From an uncultured bacterium (GTDB taxonomy: Bacteria > Bacillota_I > Bacilli_A > Erysipelotrichales > Erysipelotrichaceae), in NCBI GenBank assembly GCA_903847945.1, contig CAINEY010000048.1:1-40716 (forward strand): a stretch of DNA of 40,716 nucleotides, read 5' to 3'. This document shows positions 14,387 to 23,282 of this stretch, one piece after another; within the stretch, counting starts at the first letter, position 1, and each line of letters opens with the position of its first letter. The notes below the pieces were generated by a model, which saw only the letters and a list, made by a program, of their open reading frames with translations, had not been told where the DNA came from and did no database searches. The position numbers and the translations under genes are program-made.

Positions 14387-16875
14387 TCCGGCAGATCGAA
14401 ATGGATGAATTCCACATCCGGATGCGATTCAGCGGGCTCTTCGACCGGTTCAGGTCGAGCCACAAAATCCACGATACGGATTTCATCGATCCCCGGAACC
14501 AAATCAAAGGTTTTCAAAGCGACCGGTTGACTAAACGTCGCTTCTTTATCCATCAGCGGAACCTCTTTACTGCTGATCCAGTTTTTTCGCATGTGCGTCA
14601 CCATCAACTCTTCCGTTGAAGACACACTGCGGATCGTCTCGATATGTTGGGGGTTACTCTTGACTTTCTTGGCGATCGGTTCCCCTTTCGCCGGTCGATT
14701 GAACGTTTTGACGTCGTTCAGGCGAACCCGTTTCATGGCTCCGCTTTCCGTTTTCACCAAGATTGCCGTTGCGTTGTCTTGTACGGCACACCCATAAGCC
14801 ATCTCATCCGAAACCAGATTCATCGCTCGAACGCCTCGGGCTTTGGTCGATAATGTTGAAACACTGTCGAAGGCATAACGCACAGTCCATCCGCCTTTCG
14901 AGCACAAGACCAGATCCTGACCGTAATACATCACAAACGCACTGACCAGTCGATCGTTCTTACCGATCAGCATCGCATCGTAGGTCTTGGTCGTACGGGT
15001 CACTTCGAATTCCTTGATCAGGGTCTTCTTGATGAAGCCTTCTTGACTGAGCGTTACGATGTAGGCTTCCGTTTCAAACGACTTGATCACAAACGCGGCA
15101 ATCACTTTCTCATGATCATCGCTTTTGACGTAATGGCTGAAATGATTGCCCAAATCTTTCCATTTGGCGTCTTCGATCGCATAGACCGGAATCAGCGCAT
15201 ACGAGGCCTGATCCGTGATCAATAACAATTGATCGTACGTTTCGGCTTCTTTGATGCCGATGAGCCGATCCCCTTCTTTGAGCACCGGATCGCTGCCTTC
15301 GGAGGCTTGGTAAGAACGCATGGAAACCCGTTTGACATACCCGTCCCGGCTTAAGGTCAGGGCAACCCGTTCATTGGGGATCATCTTGAGTTTATCGATG
15401 ACGATCTCTTCCACTTCATCCTCGATGAGGGTTTTACGTGGCATCGGAAAAGCTTCCCTTATCGCTTTGAGTTCTTTTACCAACACCGATTTCAGGATTT
15501 CAGAGGACCCCAGTACGCTCTTGAGGAACGCAATCTCTTGATACAGATCCGCCAGTTCATTCTTGATTTCCACGATGTCCGTGTTGGTCAAGCGGTACAA
15601 ACGCAAAGTGACAATGGCTTCGGCCTGGGCTTCACTGAACGCAAAGCGTTCGATCAGGCGCACTTTCGCATCTGCCTTGTCTTTGGAGGAACGGATGATC
15701 GCAATGACTTCATCCAACACGCTGATGGCTTTGATGAGCCCTTCCAAAACATGGGCTTTGGCATTCAATTCATCCAATTGGGCTTGGGAACGCTTGAGAA
15801 CGACGTCTTTTCTAAAGGCAATGAAATCATCCAGCATCCCGATCAATCCGCCCAGAACCGGCCGGTTCCGGATGATGGAGACCATGTTGGTGGTGTAATA
15901 GACTTGAAGATCCGTGTTCTTGTAGAGGTAGTTTAAGATCAGCTGAGCATCGGCTTCCTTCTTGATCTCGATGATGATGCGCAAACCCGTCCGATCGGAT
16001 TCATCCCGCACATCCGCGATCCCTTCGATGGCTTTATTGAGCCGGATCTCATCGATCTTCTTCACCAGATTCGACTTGACGACTTCATACGGAATCTCCG
16101 TGATCGTCAGAACTTTATTGTTGCGGTTCTCGCTCTGAATCACTTTGGCTCGAATGACAAAACGGCCTTTCCCGCTCGCAAAGGCTTCTTTGATGCCGGC
16201 TCGTCCCATAACGACCCCGCCCGTCGGAAAGTCAGGACCTTTGACGATGGCTTCCAGTTCCGTCAACGAACAGGTCGGGAAACTCAAACGGTGGATCGTC
16301 GCATCGATGATCTCCGTCAGATTGTGCGGAGGAATGTTGGTGGCATACCCGGCTGCGATGCCCATCGCCCCATTGACCAAGAGTTGAGGAACGCGAGCCG
16401 GCAAGACCGTCGGTTCCTGATCTGTATCATCAAAATTGGGAATGAATTTCACGGTGTGTTTCGACAAGTCAGCGAGCGAATACTCCGCAAACTTCGAAAG
16501 ACGGGCTTCAGTATACCGCATCGCCGCCGCCGGATCATCATCGATGGAGCCATTGTTGCCTTGCATATCGACTAGTCCGAGATTCATTTTCCACGGTTGA
16601 CTCAAGCGCACCATCGCTTCATAGACGGAACTGTCCCCATGCGGGTGATAGTTCCCGATGACTAACCCAACCGTCTTGGCGGACTTGCGGTAAGGCTTAT
16701 CCGAGGTATTCCCATCGGTATGCATGGCGTACAGGATTCTCCGCTGTACGGGCTTTAATCCATCCCGAACATCGGGTAACGCCCGATCCTGAATGATGTA
16801 TTTGGAGTAGCGCGAAAAGCGATCCTCCATGATCGACTCTAAGGAGTGCAGATCAACGAGTTTATCTTTATCCAT
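14383..16875 (-). CDS. parC: DNA topoisomerase IV subunit A
   Basis: The DNA-cleaving subunit of the type IIA enzyme that decatenates daughter chromosomes. The 830-residue product contains [15 protein letters not shown] and the quinolone-determining segment [14 protein letters not shown] with serines at 82-83. The catalytic tyrosine is Y121 ([10 protein letters not shown]), and C-terminal beta-propeller repeats follow. I call ParC rather than GyrA because the pair sits beside plsY, as parE-parC does in other Bacillota. AAGGAGG 7 nt before the ATG at 16875 decides the start, although the frame continues eight codons upstream. Confidence 0.93.
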   Translation of the reverse strand: MDKDKLVDLHSLESIMEDRFSRYSKYIIQDRALPDVRDGLKPVQRRILYAMHTDGNTSDKPYRKSAKTVGLVIGNYHPHGDSSVYEAMVRLSQPWKMNLGLVDMQGNNGSIDDDPAAAMRYTEARLSKFAEYSLADLSKHTVKFIPNFDDTDQEPTVLPARVPQLLVNGAMGIAAGYATNIPPHNLTEIIDATIHRLSFPTCSLTELEAIVKGPDFPTGGVVMGRAGIKEAFASGKGRFVIRAKVIQSENRNNKVLTITEIPYEVVKSNLVKKIDEIRLNKAIEGIADVRDESDRTGLRIIIEIKKEADAQLILNYLYKNTDLQVYYTTNMVSIIRNRPVLGGLIGMLDDFIAFRKDVVLKRSQAQLDELNAKAHVLEGLIKAISVLDEVIAIIRSSKDKADAKVRLIERFAFSEAQAEAIVTLRLYRLTNTDIVEIKNELADLYQEIAFLKSVLGSSEILKSVLVKELKAIREAFPMPRKTLIEDEVEEIVIDKLKMIPNERVALTLSRDGYVKRVSMRSYQASEGSDPVLKEGDRLIGIKEAETYDQLLLITDQASYALIPVYAIEDAKWKDLGNHFSHYVKSDDHEKVIAAFVIKSFETEAYIVTLSQEGFIKKTLIKEFEVTRTTKTYDAMLIGKNDRLVSAFVMYYGQDLVLCSKGGWTVRYAFDSVSTLSTKARGVRAMNLVSDEMAYGCAVQDNATAILVKTESGAMKRVRLNDVKTFNRPAKGEPIAKKVKSNPQHIETIRSVSSTEELMVTHMRKNWISSKEVPLMDKEATFSQPVALKTFDLVPGIDEIRIVDFVARPEPVEEPAESHPDVEFIHFDLPE

Positions 16876-18796
16876 TGAAGGCCTCCTTATCGAAATCATC
16901 GTCCAGGTTAAACTCCACGTGGTCTTCGATCCACGTTCTTCGGATGGTCGCGTTATCGCCCATCAGCGTATTGACCGTCCGTTGAGCCATGATCGCATCC
17001 CCCAACGACACTTGAATCAAGGCACGTTTGGTCGGATCCATCGTCGTTTCCCACAATTGATCGGCATTCATTTCACCCAAGCCTTTGTAGCGTTGGATCT
17101 CACACTTCCCGTTTTTGGCCATTAATGCCGCCAGCTCGTCATCATCGTAGGCATACAAAACGTTCTTGCCTTTGGAGAGTTTGTAGAGCGGGGGTTGAGC
17201 CAGGTAGACATGCCCCTTTTCGATGAGTGAACGCATGTAGCGATAAAAGAATGTCAGTAAAAGCACTTGAATGTGGGCACCGTCCGTATCGGCATCGGTC
17301 ATGATGATGATCTTGCCGTAGTTGATGTCATCCACTTCGAAATCCGCGCCGATCCCAGCTCCGATGGCGTGAATCAACGTGTTAAGTTCTTCATTCTTTT
17401 CAATATCCGCAATGCTTTTCTTCTCCGTATTCAACACCTTGCCGCGCAGCGGTAAAATGGCCTGATATTTGCTGTCCCGGCCTTGTTTGGCACTGCCGCC
17501 AGCCGAATCCCCTTCCACCAGAAAGAGCTCATTCTTACGGTAATCCCGCGATTGAGCCGGAGCCAGCTTCCCGGAAAGAATGCGCTCACTCTTCCCGTTC
17601 TGTTTACCTTTACGGGCATCTTCCCGTGCACGACGTGCCGCTTCACGGGCGACCGACGCTTTTTGGATCTTCTTAAGGATCGTCGCCGCAAACTCCCGGT
17701 GTTCTTCCAGGTAATACGTCATCTTCTCGATGACCAGGTTCTCTACGGCTGCTTTCGCATCCGGAGTTCCCAGCTTGCCTTTGGTTTGTCCTTCGAACTG
17801 CAAGAGATTCTCGGGAATGGAGACGGAAACGATGGTCGTACACCCTTCACGGACATCCGCACCTTCGAAGTTCTTGTCTTTGTCTTTGAGAATGCCCAGT
17901 TTACGCGCAAAGTCATTCATGACTTTCGTCAGTGCACTCTTGTAGCCGACTTCATGGGTTCCTCCGTCCGCCGTCCGCACCAGGTTGACAAACGAGTACG
18001 TGTTTTCCTGATAATCGTCAGTGTATTGAAGTGCCACCTGAACTCCGATCTCATTGACTTTACCACTCAAGGTAATGGCTTCACTGAGCACCGTCTTATC
18101 TTCATTCAAGTAATCCAAGAAGGCCCTTAAGCCGTCCTTGTAGTGATAGACTTCGGTCTTGTTGACCCGTTCATCGATCACCTTCATGGTGATGTCCCCT
18201 AAGAGGTAAGCACTCTCACGGGCTCGTTCCTGGATCAAATCGAGGTTATAGTCGATGTGCGGAAAGATAGCCTTATCGGCTTTAAAACGAACCGTAGAAC
18301 CGGTCTTGTTGGTTTTGCCCAGAGTCGTCAACGGCGAGATCTTCTTCCCTCCGTTTTTAAAGGTCATTTGATACAAGGCTCCGTCGTAGGCGACCGTTAC
18401 TTCCAGCCATTCGCTGAGCGCGTTGACGACGGATGCCCCGACCCCATGCAAACCGCCGGCCGTTTTATACCCGCCTTCGGACGAAAACTTCCCGCCGGCG
18501 TGCAGTTTCGTAAAAATGACTTCAAGGGTACTGACCCCGGAACTGTGTTTGCCGACCGGCATTCCGCGCCCTTCATCATCGACCCGGATCACATTATCCT
18601 TTTCGATGGTGATCGTGATCATCTTGCCATATCCGTTCAGAGCTTCATCGATCGCATTGTCCACGATTTCCCAGACCAAATGATGCAGCCCCCGCAAATC
18701 CGTGGAACCGATATACATCCCCGGCCGTTTGCGAACCGCTTCCAATCCTTCCAGGATCTGAATACTGGACTCGTCGTATTTCTTTTCTACCGCCAT
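16868..18796 (-). CDS. parE: DNA topoisomerase IV subunit B
   Basis: The ATPase subunit partner of ParC. The 642-residue protein has the GHKL ATP-binding motifs [10 protein letters not shown] and DEGRGMPVG, then [14 protein letters not shown]. It also has the Toprim motifs [16 protein letters not shown] and [15 protein letters not shown] 6 nt before the ATG at 18796 fixes the start; the frame runs 14 codons further but those cross the -10 region. The stop overlaps the parC start by 8 nt. It is the first gene of the long run down to mtnN. Confidence 0.94.
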   Translation of the reverse strand: MAVEKKYDESSIQILEGLEAVRKRPGMYIGSTDLRGLHHLVWEIVDNAIDEALNGYGKMITITIEKDNVIRVDDEGRGMPVGKHSSGVSTLEVIFTKLHAGGKFSSEGGYKTAGGLHGVGASVVNALSEWLEVTVAYDGALYQMTFKNGGKKISPLTTLGKTNKTGSTVRFKADKAIFPHIDYNLDLIQERARESAYLLGDITMKVIDERVNKTEVYHYKDGLRAFLDYLNEDKTVLSEAITLSGKVNEIGVQVALQYTDDYQENTYSFVNLVRTADGGTHEVGYKSALTKVMNDFARKLGILKDKDKNFEGADVREGCTTIVSVSIPENLLQFEGQTKGKLGTPDAKAAVENLVIEKMTYYLEEHREFAATILKKIQKASVAREAARRAREDARKGKQNGKSERILSGKLAPAQSRDYRKNELFLVEGDSAGGSAKQGRDSKYQAILPLRGKVLNTEKKSIADIEKNEELNTLIHAIGAGIGADFEVDDINYGKIIIMTDADTDGAHIQVLLLTFFYRYMRSLIEKGHVYLAQPPLYKLSKGKNVLYAYDDDELAALMAKNGKCEIQRYKGLGEMNADQLWETTMDPTKRALIQVSLGDAIMAQRTVNTLMGDNATIRRTWIEDHVEFNLDDDFDKEAFNG

Positions 18797-18818
18797 GTCG
18801 ACTCCTTCATACCCCATT

Positions 18819-18847
18819 ATTATACACGATACATGCAACGCTTTGCA
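18819..18847 (-). promoter_or_regulatory. Promoter of parE-parC and following genes
   Basis: Minus strand consensus -10 TATAAT (18819-18824) with a weak -35 TGCAAA (18842-18847, 17-nt spacer). The -35 nearly abuts that of the divergent plsY promoter, so the two promoters may compete. Confidence 0.6.
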
Positions 18848-18848
18848 G

Positions 18849-18876
18849 TTGCCCTTTGAGTGGCGTTTGCTATAAT
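18849..18876 (+). promoter_or_regulatory. Promoter of plsY
   Basis: Plus strand -35 TTGCCC (18849-18854), 16-nt spacer, extended -10 TGCTATAAT (-10 at 18871-18876). Unlike several other genes here, plsY keeps a ~20-nt leader containing an AAGGG. Confidence 0.75.
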
Positions 18877-18901
18877 AGAGCCGAATTAGAAAGGGACCCC
18901 T

Positions 18902-19525
18902 ATGAACACTACTGTCTTCTTGGTCTACGCTATCGCGTACCTCTTTGGCTCCATCCCCTTTGCGCTGATCATCGGAAAAATCTTCTATAACACGGATATC
19001 CGGACCCAGGGATCCGGAAATCTGGGCGGCACGAATGCAGGACGGGTCCTGGGTAAAGCCGCCGGTGTCTCGGTCGCAGCCTTGGACATGCTCAAGGCGT
19101 TTTTCGTCATCCTCATTGCCAATCAGTTCTTACCCGATGATCCCGGTTATGTCGCCTTCGCAGGAGTGTTTGCGGCCATCGGACACTGTTACCCGATCTT
19201 CGCCCAGTTCCGCGGCGGAAAAGCCGTTTCAACAGCCTTTGGTTACCTGTTAGGCGTCTCGTTGTTTCTGGTAAACCCGCAACTGGTGTGGGTGTTGTTC
19301 TTCTTACCGATCGCCATCGGACTTACATCACTGAAGATCACCAAATACGTTTCCTTCTCGGCCATGTTGTCGGTCACTATGACAGTGATCCTGTCCTTCT
19401 TTGTCCAACCGAACCTAACAATCAGTTTAGCTCTCGTCATGATCGACATCCTGCTCATCTATCGTCACCGCTCCAACATCGAACGGTTGCGCAACGGTAC
19501 CGAACGTAAAGTCAAATGGATATAA
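18902..19525 (+). CDS. plsY: Acyl-phosphate:glycerol-3-phosphate acyltransferase
   Basis: PlsY transfers an acyl group from acyl phosphate to glycerol 3-phosphate, the first step of phospholipid synthesis in Gram-positive bacteria. The 207-residue polytopic membrane protein shows the three family motifs: GSIPFALIIGK, GSGNLGGTNAGRVLG and FRGGKAVSTAFG. Length and hydrophobicity are normal. It is transcribed alone, divergent from parE, an arrangement also seen in other Bacillota. Confidence 0.96.
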   Translation: MNTTVFLVYAIAYLFGSIPFALIIGKIFYNTDIRTQGSGNLGGTNAGRVLGKAAGVSVAALDMLKAFFVILIANQFLPDDPGYVAFAGVFAAIGHCYPIFAQFRGGKAVSTAFGYLLGVSLFLVNPQLVWVLFFLPIAIGLTSLKITKYVSFSAMLSVTMTVILSFFVQPNLTISLALVMIDILLIYRHRSNIERLRNGTERKVKWI

Positions 19526-19549
19526 AAGAGGTTCTGTCGAACCTCTTTT
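19524..19549. terminator. Bidirectional terminator between plsY and yneF
   Basis: An 11-bp perfect stem AAAAGAGGTTC/GAACCTCTTTT with a TGTC loop (19535-19538). It starts in the plsY stop codon and ends at the yneF stop codon, so it can terminate both convergent genes. Confidence 0.9.
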
Positions 19550-19758
19550 TATTTGTACTGCTCCATGGATTTCATGATTTGCTTGATCTGCGCTTCAGAG
19601 GGTTTACGTCCCATCTGCATGTACATGGCGCGGATCATCTTCTCATTGATGGGCGGGTTTTCTTTCAATTGCTTGAGGAAGCTCTTGCGGGTGAAATAGA
19701 ACCCCAGGGCACCGCCTACGGCACCACCGACAACAAACCAAAGAATTGACTCTAACAT
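19549..19758 (-). CDS. yneF: YneF-family small membrane protein (UPF0154)
   Basis: 69 residues: one N-terminal membrane helix with glycine-rich packing (WFVVGGAVGGALGFYF), then a cytoplasmic helix with the family signature NPPINEKMIRAMYMQMGRKPSEAQIKQIMK. The family is widespread in Bacillota and Mollicutes; its function is unknown. GGACGGTGA lies before the ATG. It has its own promoter. Confidence 0.9.
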   Translation of the reverse strand: MLESILWFVVGGAVGGALGFYFTRKSFLKQLKENPPINEKMIRAMYMQMGRKPSEAQIKQIMKSMEQYK

Positions 19759-19778
19759 GTTTTCACCGTCCTGCGTTT

Positions 19779-19807
19779 ATTCTACCCAAAACAGGTCTTA
19801 AATACAA
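19779..19807 (-). promoter_or_regulatory. Promoter of yneF
   Basis: Minus strand -35 TTGTAT (19802-19807), 17-nt spacer, -10 TAGAAT (19779-19784), just after the terminator of the small unit upstream. Confidence 0.65.
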
Positions 19808-19813
19808 GAACAA

Positions 19814-19843
19814 CAAAAAGAAAGCATCGCTGCTTTCTTTTTG
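19814..19843 (-). terminator. Terminator of the orphan small transcription unit
   Basis: A perfect 13-bp stem (19814-19826 and 19831-19843) with a 4-nt loop. The T-rich arm follows on either strand, so it is potentially bidirectional. No gene other than the predicted small unit reads into it on the minus strand. Confidence 0.75.
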
Positions 19844-19915
19844 TGCACGTTTGAAATGCGTTGGAAGCATCCGCTCTGGCACGAAACGGACACAGAAGGT
19901 TTTCACCTCGTTTCC
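19815..19915 (-). ncRNA. Candidate small RNA of unknown family
   Basis: A ~100-nt region framed by a promoter (19922-19949) and a strong terminator (19814-19843). Its 5' half can fold: GAAACG pairs with CGTTTC around an inner AGGT-GAAA-ACCT tetraloop hairpin, and ATGC/GCAT follow. It does not contain the SRP RNA, tmRNA or tRNA signatures I know. A 47-codon frame (19763-19906) with a GGTGG site also crosses it, so it could instead be a leader for a small peptide. Confidence 0.4.
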
Positions 19916-19921
19916 ACCGCT

Positions 19922-19949
19922 ATTCTATCAAATCCTGCACACGAAACAA
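19922..19949 (-). promoter_or_regulatory. Promoter of the orphan small transcription unit
   Basis: Minus strand -35 TTGTTT (19944-19949), 16-nt spacer ending in TGA, -10 TAGAAT (19922-19927), so an extended -10. Predicted start near 19915. Confidence 0.55.
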
Positions 19950-20020
19950 AGCATTTTAGTCTTTCGTATACTATATTGAGTATCTATCGATACTAAACAC
20001 GCTTTCCGTGTTTTACCGAG

Positions 20021-20052
20021 ATAAAAATAAAAACCCGCAACGGGTTTTTATT
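20021..20052 (-). terminator. Terminator of the 6S-like RNA
   Basis: A 12-bp perfect stem with core ACCCG/CGGGT and loop of 3 nt (arms 20026-20037 and 20041-20052), followed on the minus strand by further T-rich sequence. Confidence 0.9.
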
Positions 20053-20207
20053 AAATGTCCCAAAAGGTTGAATGTTTTCCCTGTAAGTACAGGTGGGTAG
20101 ACGGTGACGGACTTTTGGATTCTCGGCTAGCCAAGCATTCACACCATCCGGCAACGCGTGCTTTGCCCTTATCACATCATGTCGGAAATAAATTGTTCCT
20201 TTTGGGC
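20022..20207 (-). ncRNA. Probable 6S RNA (including its terminator)
   Basis: 6S RNA mimics an open promoter and sequesters the housekeeping RNA polymerase. The region between aspS and yneF has its own consensus extended -10 and terminator and no credible frame. The 5' end (CCCAAAAGG) pairs perfectly with the 3' end (CCTTTTGGG). TTTCC/GGAAA continues the closing stem, and an apical stem GATGGTG/CACCGTC leaves a large internal bubble, the 6S architecture. Position just downstream of aspS is where bsrA (6S-1) lies in Bacillus. At ~150-185 nt it is slightly short. Assignment rests on context and hand folding only. Confidence 0.6.
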
Positions 20208-20213
20208 ACCTTC

Positions 20214-20222
20214 ATTATAGCA
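20214..20222 (-). promoter_or_regulatory. Extended -10 promoter of the 6S-like RNA
   Basis: Minus strand TGTGCTATAAT, with -10 at 20214-20219 and the TGC extension at 20220-20222. It begins right after the aspS stop; no good -35 is seen. Confidence 0.75.
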
Positions 20223-20224
20223 CA

Positions 20225-21964
20225 CTATTTGATTTGCAAGTGCAATTCATCAGTCTGCTTGGCATCCACCGGAGTCGGCGCATCGGTCAGCGGACAACGG
20301 GCCGAAGCGTTCTTCGGGAACGCGATCACATCACGGATCGAGTCAGATTGGGTGAGGACCATCGCGAAACGGTCAAGCCCGAAGGCAATCCCCCCATGCG
20401 GCGGCGTACCGTATTTGAAGGCATCGATGAAGAACCCGAAGCGTTGGGCAATCTGTTCTTTGGTGAACCCGATCACTTCAAACATTGCTTGCTGGACGGA
20501 CTGATCGTAGATGCGCATCGAGCCGCCGGCTACTTCAAATCCGTTGAGCACCAAGTCATACGCACAGGCAAAGACTTTTCCGGGATCTGTTCTTAAGAGA
20601 TGGACGTGTTCCGCCTTGGGACGGGTAAACGGATGGTGACGGGCGACGAAACGCTGATTGTCTTCATCGTACTCAAAGAGCGGGAAATCGACGACCCACA
20701 GGAAGTTGAACACCTCCGAATCCGCCAATTTAAACTGGTCACGCAATGCTAAACGAACTGCTCCCAAGGCATTGCAGGCCTTCTCAAAACGATCCGCTGT
20801 CATTAGGACCAAATCCTGATCCTTCAGTGAAAGTGCGTTTATAAGCCCTGAGATCTCTTCAGGTGTGAAGAATTTGACAGCACTGCCTTCCAAGGTGGCA
20901 TTGACGACTTTGAGGACGACTAGGCCTTTGGCGCCGTTCTTCTTGGCCACTTCCGTCAACGCATCGGTTTCCTTGCGGCTCATCGCTGCGCCATTGGGGA
21001 ACACCAAGGCTTTGATCAGGCCATCAGAATACGATAACGCATTTTGAAAGACCGCGAAGGCACTGGATTTAAAGATCGACGAGACATCCTGAAGCTTCAG
21101 ATCGAATCGGGTATCCGGTTTATCGCTTCCGTAGAAATGCATGGCATCATGGAAACTGAGGGTCTTAAACGGTAAAGTCACCTCACGGTGCAAGACCTTG
21201 GTCATCACTTCCGACACCATGGCTTCGATCAGCGCTCGGAATTCTTCCTCGCTTAAGAAGGACGCTTCGATGTCGACTTGGGTAAAGTCGAGCTGACGAT
21301 CGGCACGCAAGTCTTCATCGCGGAAGCAACGGGCGACTTGATAGTAGCGTTCAAATCCGGCCACCATCAGGAGTTGTTTGAAGATTTGCGGAGATTGGGC
21401 CAAGGCATAGAACTGACCCGGATGAACGCGGGAAGGCACCAAATACTCCCGGGATCCTTCCGGGGTCGACTTGGTCAGCATCGGCGTTTCGACATCGATG
21501 AATCCATGATCATCGAGGAAGTTGCGCATCGTGCGCACGATCTTAGCCCGCTGCATCAGACGTTGTTGCATGATCGGACGGCGCAGGTCCAGATAGCGGT
21601 ACTTCATGCGCGTGTCTTCCAACGCATCTGTGTCGTCTTGGATGAGCAGCGGGGTCTGTTCGGCGGTGTTGACGATGGTCACCGACGAAGCGATGACTTC
21701 GATCTGTCCGGTGGAGAGCTTGGGGTTGGGGTCTTTGCGTAAGGCTACTTCCCCTTCCACATTCAGCAGGTACTCGCTGCGGACGTCTTTGACCGATTCG
21801 GCCAAGTGTTCGTTAATTACGATCTGCGTGATGCCTTCGCGGTCACGCAGGTCGATGAACACCAATGCGCCGAAATTGCGGCGTTTGGCGACCCAGCCGG
21901 TCAAACGAACGGTTTGACCGACATGGCTTTCATTGAGGGCATTGTTGTGGTGGGTTTTAAACAT
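20225..21964 (-). CDS. aspS: Aspartyl-tRNA synthetase
   Basis: Class II synthetase charging tRNA with aspartate. The 579-residue protein begins with an OB-fold anticodon domain (VRLTGWVAKRRNFGALVFIDLRD). The catalytic core shows FRDEDLRADRQLDFTQVDIE (motif 2), the bacterial insertion domain, and GGIAFGLDRFAMVL (motif 3). Length is typical of bacterial AspRS. AAGGAG lies 6 nt before the ATG at 21964, which overlaps the hisS stop by 8 nt; a longer frame of nine codons is less likely. Co-transcribed with hisS behind a T-box. Whether it also charges tRNA-Asn cannot be told from this window. Confidence 0.96.
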   Translation of the reverse strand: MFKTHHNNALNESHVGQTVRLTGWVAKRRNFGALVFIDLRDREGITQIVINEHLAESVKDVRSEYLLNVEGEVALRKDPNPKLSTGQIEVIASSVTIVNTAEQTPLLIQDDTDALEDTRMKYRYLDLRRPIMQQRLMQRAKIVRTMRNFLDDHGFIDVETPMLTKSTPEGSREYLVPSRVHPGQFYALAQSPQIFKQLLMVAGFERYYQVARCFRDEDLRADRQLDFTQVDIEASFLSEEEFRALIEAMVSEVMTKVLHREVTLPFKTLSFHDAMHFYGSDKPDTRFDLKLQDVSSIFKSSAFAVFQNALSYSDGLIKALVFPNGAAMSRKETDALTEVAKKNGAKGLVVLKVVNATLEGSAVKFFTPEEISGLINALSLKDQDLVLMTADRFEKACNALGAVRLALRDQFKLADSEVFNFLWVVDFPLFEYDEDNQRFVARHHPFTRPKAEHVHLLRTDPGKVFACAYDLVLNGFEVAGGSMRIYDQSVQQAMFEVIGFTKEQIAQRFGFFIDAFKYGTPPHGGIAFGLDRFAMVLTQSDSIRDVIAFPKNASARCPLTDAPTPVDAKQTDELHLQIK

Positions 21965-23279
21965 GGGATTCTCCTTGATGGTCATGGTCACAGTGCTCGT
22001 CGTGGTCCGGATCGAGCCAATGCGCCAATTGATGGAAGATGTCGTCGATGGCGATGGTGACCTGTTCTTGGGTCGCCACGTGTTTCATCACGACTTGATT
22101 GTTTTTGAGTTCGTTTTCGCCCAATAAAATCACGACCTGTGCTTTTTTGCGATCAGCGCTCTTGAATTGGGACTTGAAGGATTTCTGGTAGACGTCGTAA
22201 TGGGTGATAAACCCGTTCATGCGCAGTTCATTGGTCAATTGGAAGGCCAAACTGGAGGCTGAGGGGTCCAACGTCAGGATGTAGACATCGCTCTGTTGGG
22301 GTTCCAGAAGGTCGATGCCTTCGGCCTCAAGAGCCACTAGCAAACGTTCGATCCCCATCCCAAAGCCGATCCCCGACAAGGCCGGTCCGCCCAAATCGCT
22401 GACCAGGTTATCGTATCGTCCGCCCCCAAACACCGTGGATTGGGAACCCATGGAGGCATTGACCGAAACCACTTCAAAGACGGTGTGCGTGTAATAATCC
22501 AAACCCCGCACCAGCTTATCCGCGATTTCGACCTCGATGCCGGTATCCTTCAAAAAATTCAGTACACTTTCGAAGTAGGCTTTCGATTCGTCATTCAGGT
22601 AATCGCGAAGTTTCGGCGCATTGATCATGGCCGGATCGTCCTGATCGACCTTACAGTCGAGGATCCGAAGCGGGTTCTGTTCGTAACGGCGCTGACAATC
22701 GGCGCAGAAGTGCGCGATGGGTTCATTAAAGTGCTCCTTGAGGGCTTTCTGATAGGCTGCGCGGCTCTCGCTGTCTCCCAACGTATTGATTAACACTTTG
22801 AGGTCTTTAAGTCCCAACGTCGTGACCAGTTGCATCCCAAACAGGATGACTTCCGCATCGATGGCGGGGGTTTTATCCCCCAAGATCTCCACCCCGAACT
22901 GATGATGGATCCGCATGCGGCCTTTTTGGGGCCGTTCGTAACGGAAGCACGGCGTCACATAATAATACTTCGCCGGCAGATCCGGACTCGTATAGAGCTT
23001 GTTTTCGACGAAGGATCGAATGAGTCCAGCCGTGCCTTCCGGCTTAAGGGTCAACGACCGGTCCCCGCGATCGGTAAAGGTGTACATTTCCTTGTTGACG
23101 ACATCGCTGGAATCATTCTCCCGTTTGAACACTTCGGTGTGTTCAAACTCTGGAGTCCGGATCTCGTCATACCCGAACACTTGCGTCATTTGTCGAATCA
23201 ACGCCTCGATGGCGTGCCACTTGCGGAGTTCATCCCCGAAGAGGTCTTGTGTTCCTCGCGGAACCTGATAATTGGACAT
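21957..23279 (-). CDS. hisS: Histidyl-tRNA synthetase with a His/Asp-rich C-terminal tail
   Basis: Class II synthetase charging tRNA with histidine. The 440-residue product has motif 1, the motif 2 segment FRYERPQKGRMRIHHQFGVE, and the histidine-binding loop LVRGLDYYTHTVFEV. GIGFGMGIERLL is motif 3, and an anticodon-binding domain follows. After that domain, the last ~18 residues (DPDHDEHCDHDHQGESHV) are unusually rich in histidine and acid, not a normal part of the enzyme. That tail is encoded over the aspS ribosome site. AAGGAGGG precedes the ATG. Confidence 0.96.
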   Translation of the reverse strand: MSNYQVPRGTQDLFGDELRKWHAIEALIRQMTQVFGYDEIRTPEFEHTEVFKRENDSSDVVNKEMYTFTDRGDRSLTLKPEGTAGLIRSFVENKLYTSPDLPAKYYYVTPCFRYERPQKGRMRIHHQFGVEILGDKTPAIDAEVILFGMQLVTTLGLKDLKVLINTLGDSESRAAYQKALKEHFNEPIAHFCADCQRRYEQNPLRILDCKVDQDDPAMINAPKLRDYLNDESKAYFESVLNFLKDTGIEVEIADKLVRGLDYYTHTVFEVVSVNASMGSQSTVFGGGRYDNLVSDLGGPALSGIGFGMGIERLLVALEAEGIDLLEPQQSDVYILTLDPSASSLAFQLTNELRMNGFITHYDVYQKSFKSQFKSADRKKAQVVILLGENELKNNQVVMKHVATQEQVTIAIDDIFHQLAHWLDPDHDEHCDHDHQGESHV

Positions 23280-23282
23280 ACA

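Noticed and set aside
17483-18130. A 215-codon plus-strand frame opposite parE
   Set aside because: Shadow of a conserved coding sequence; composition follows the opposite frame and no start signals are seen.
14383-18796. Calling the topoisomerase pair GyrB/GyrA
   Set aside because: The pair lies beside plsY in the order typical for parE-parC. The distinction would need a tree or the GyrA-box, which I did not find.
19815-19915. SRP (4.5S) RNA or tmRNA as the identity of the small unit
   Set aside because: The SRP apical motif (GGTCAGG and GGAAGCAGC) and tmRNA tRNA-like ends are absent; the AAAGCAGC seen belongs to the terminator stem.
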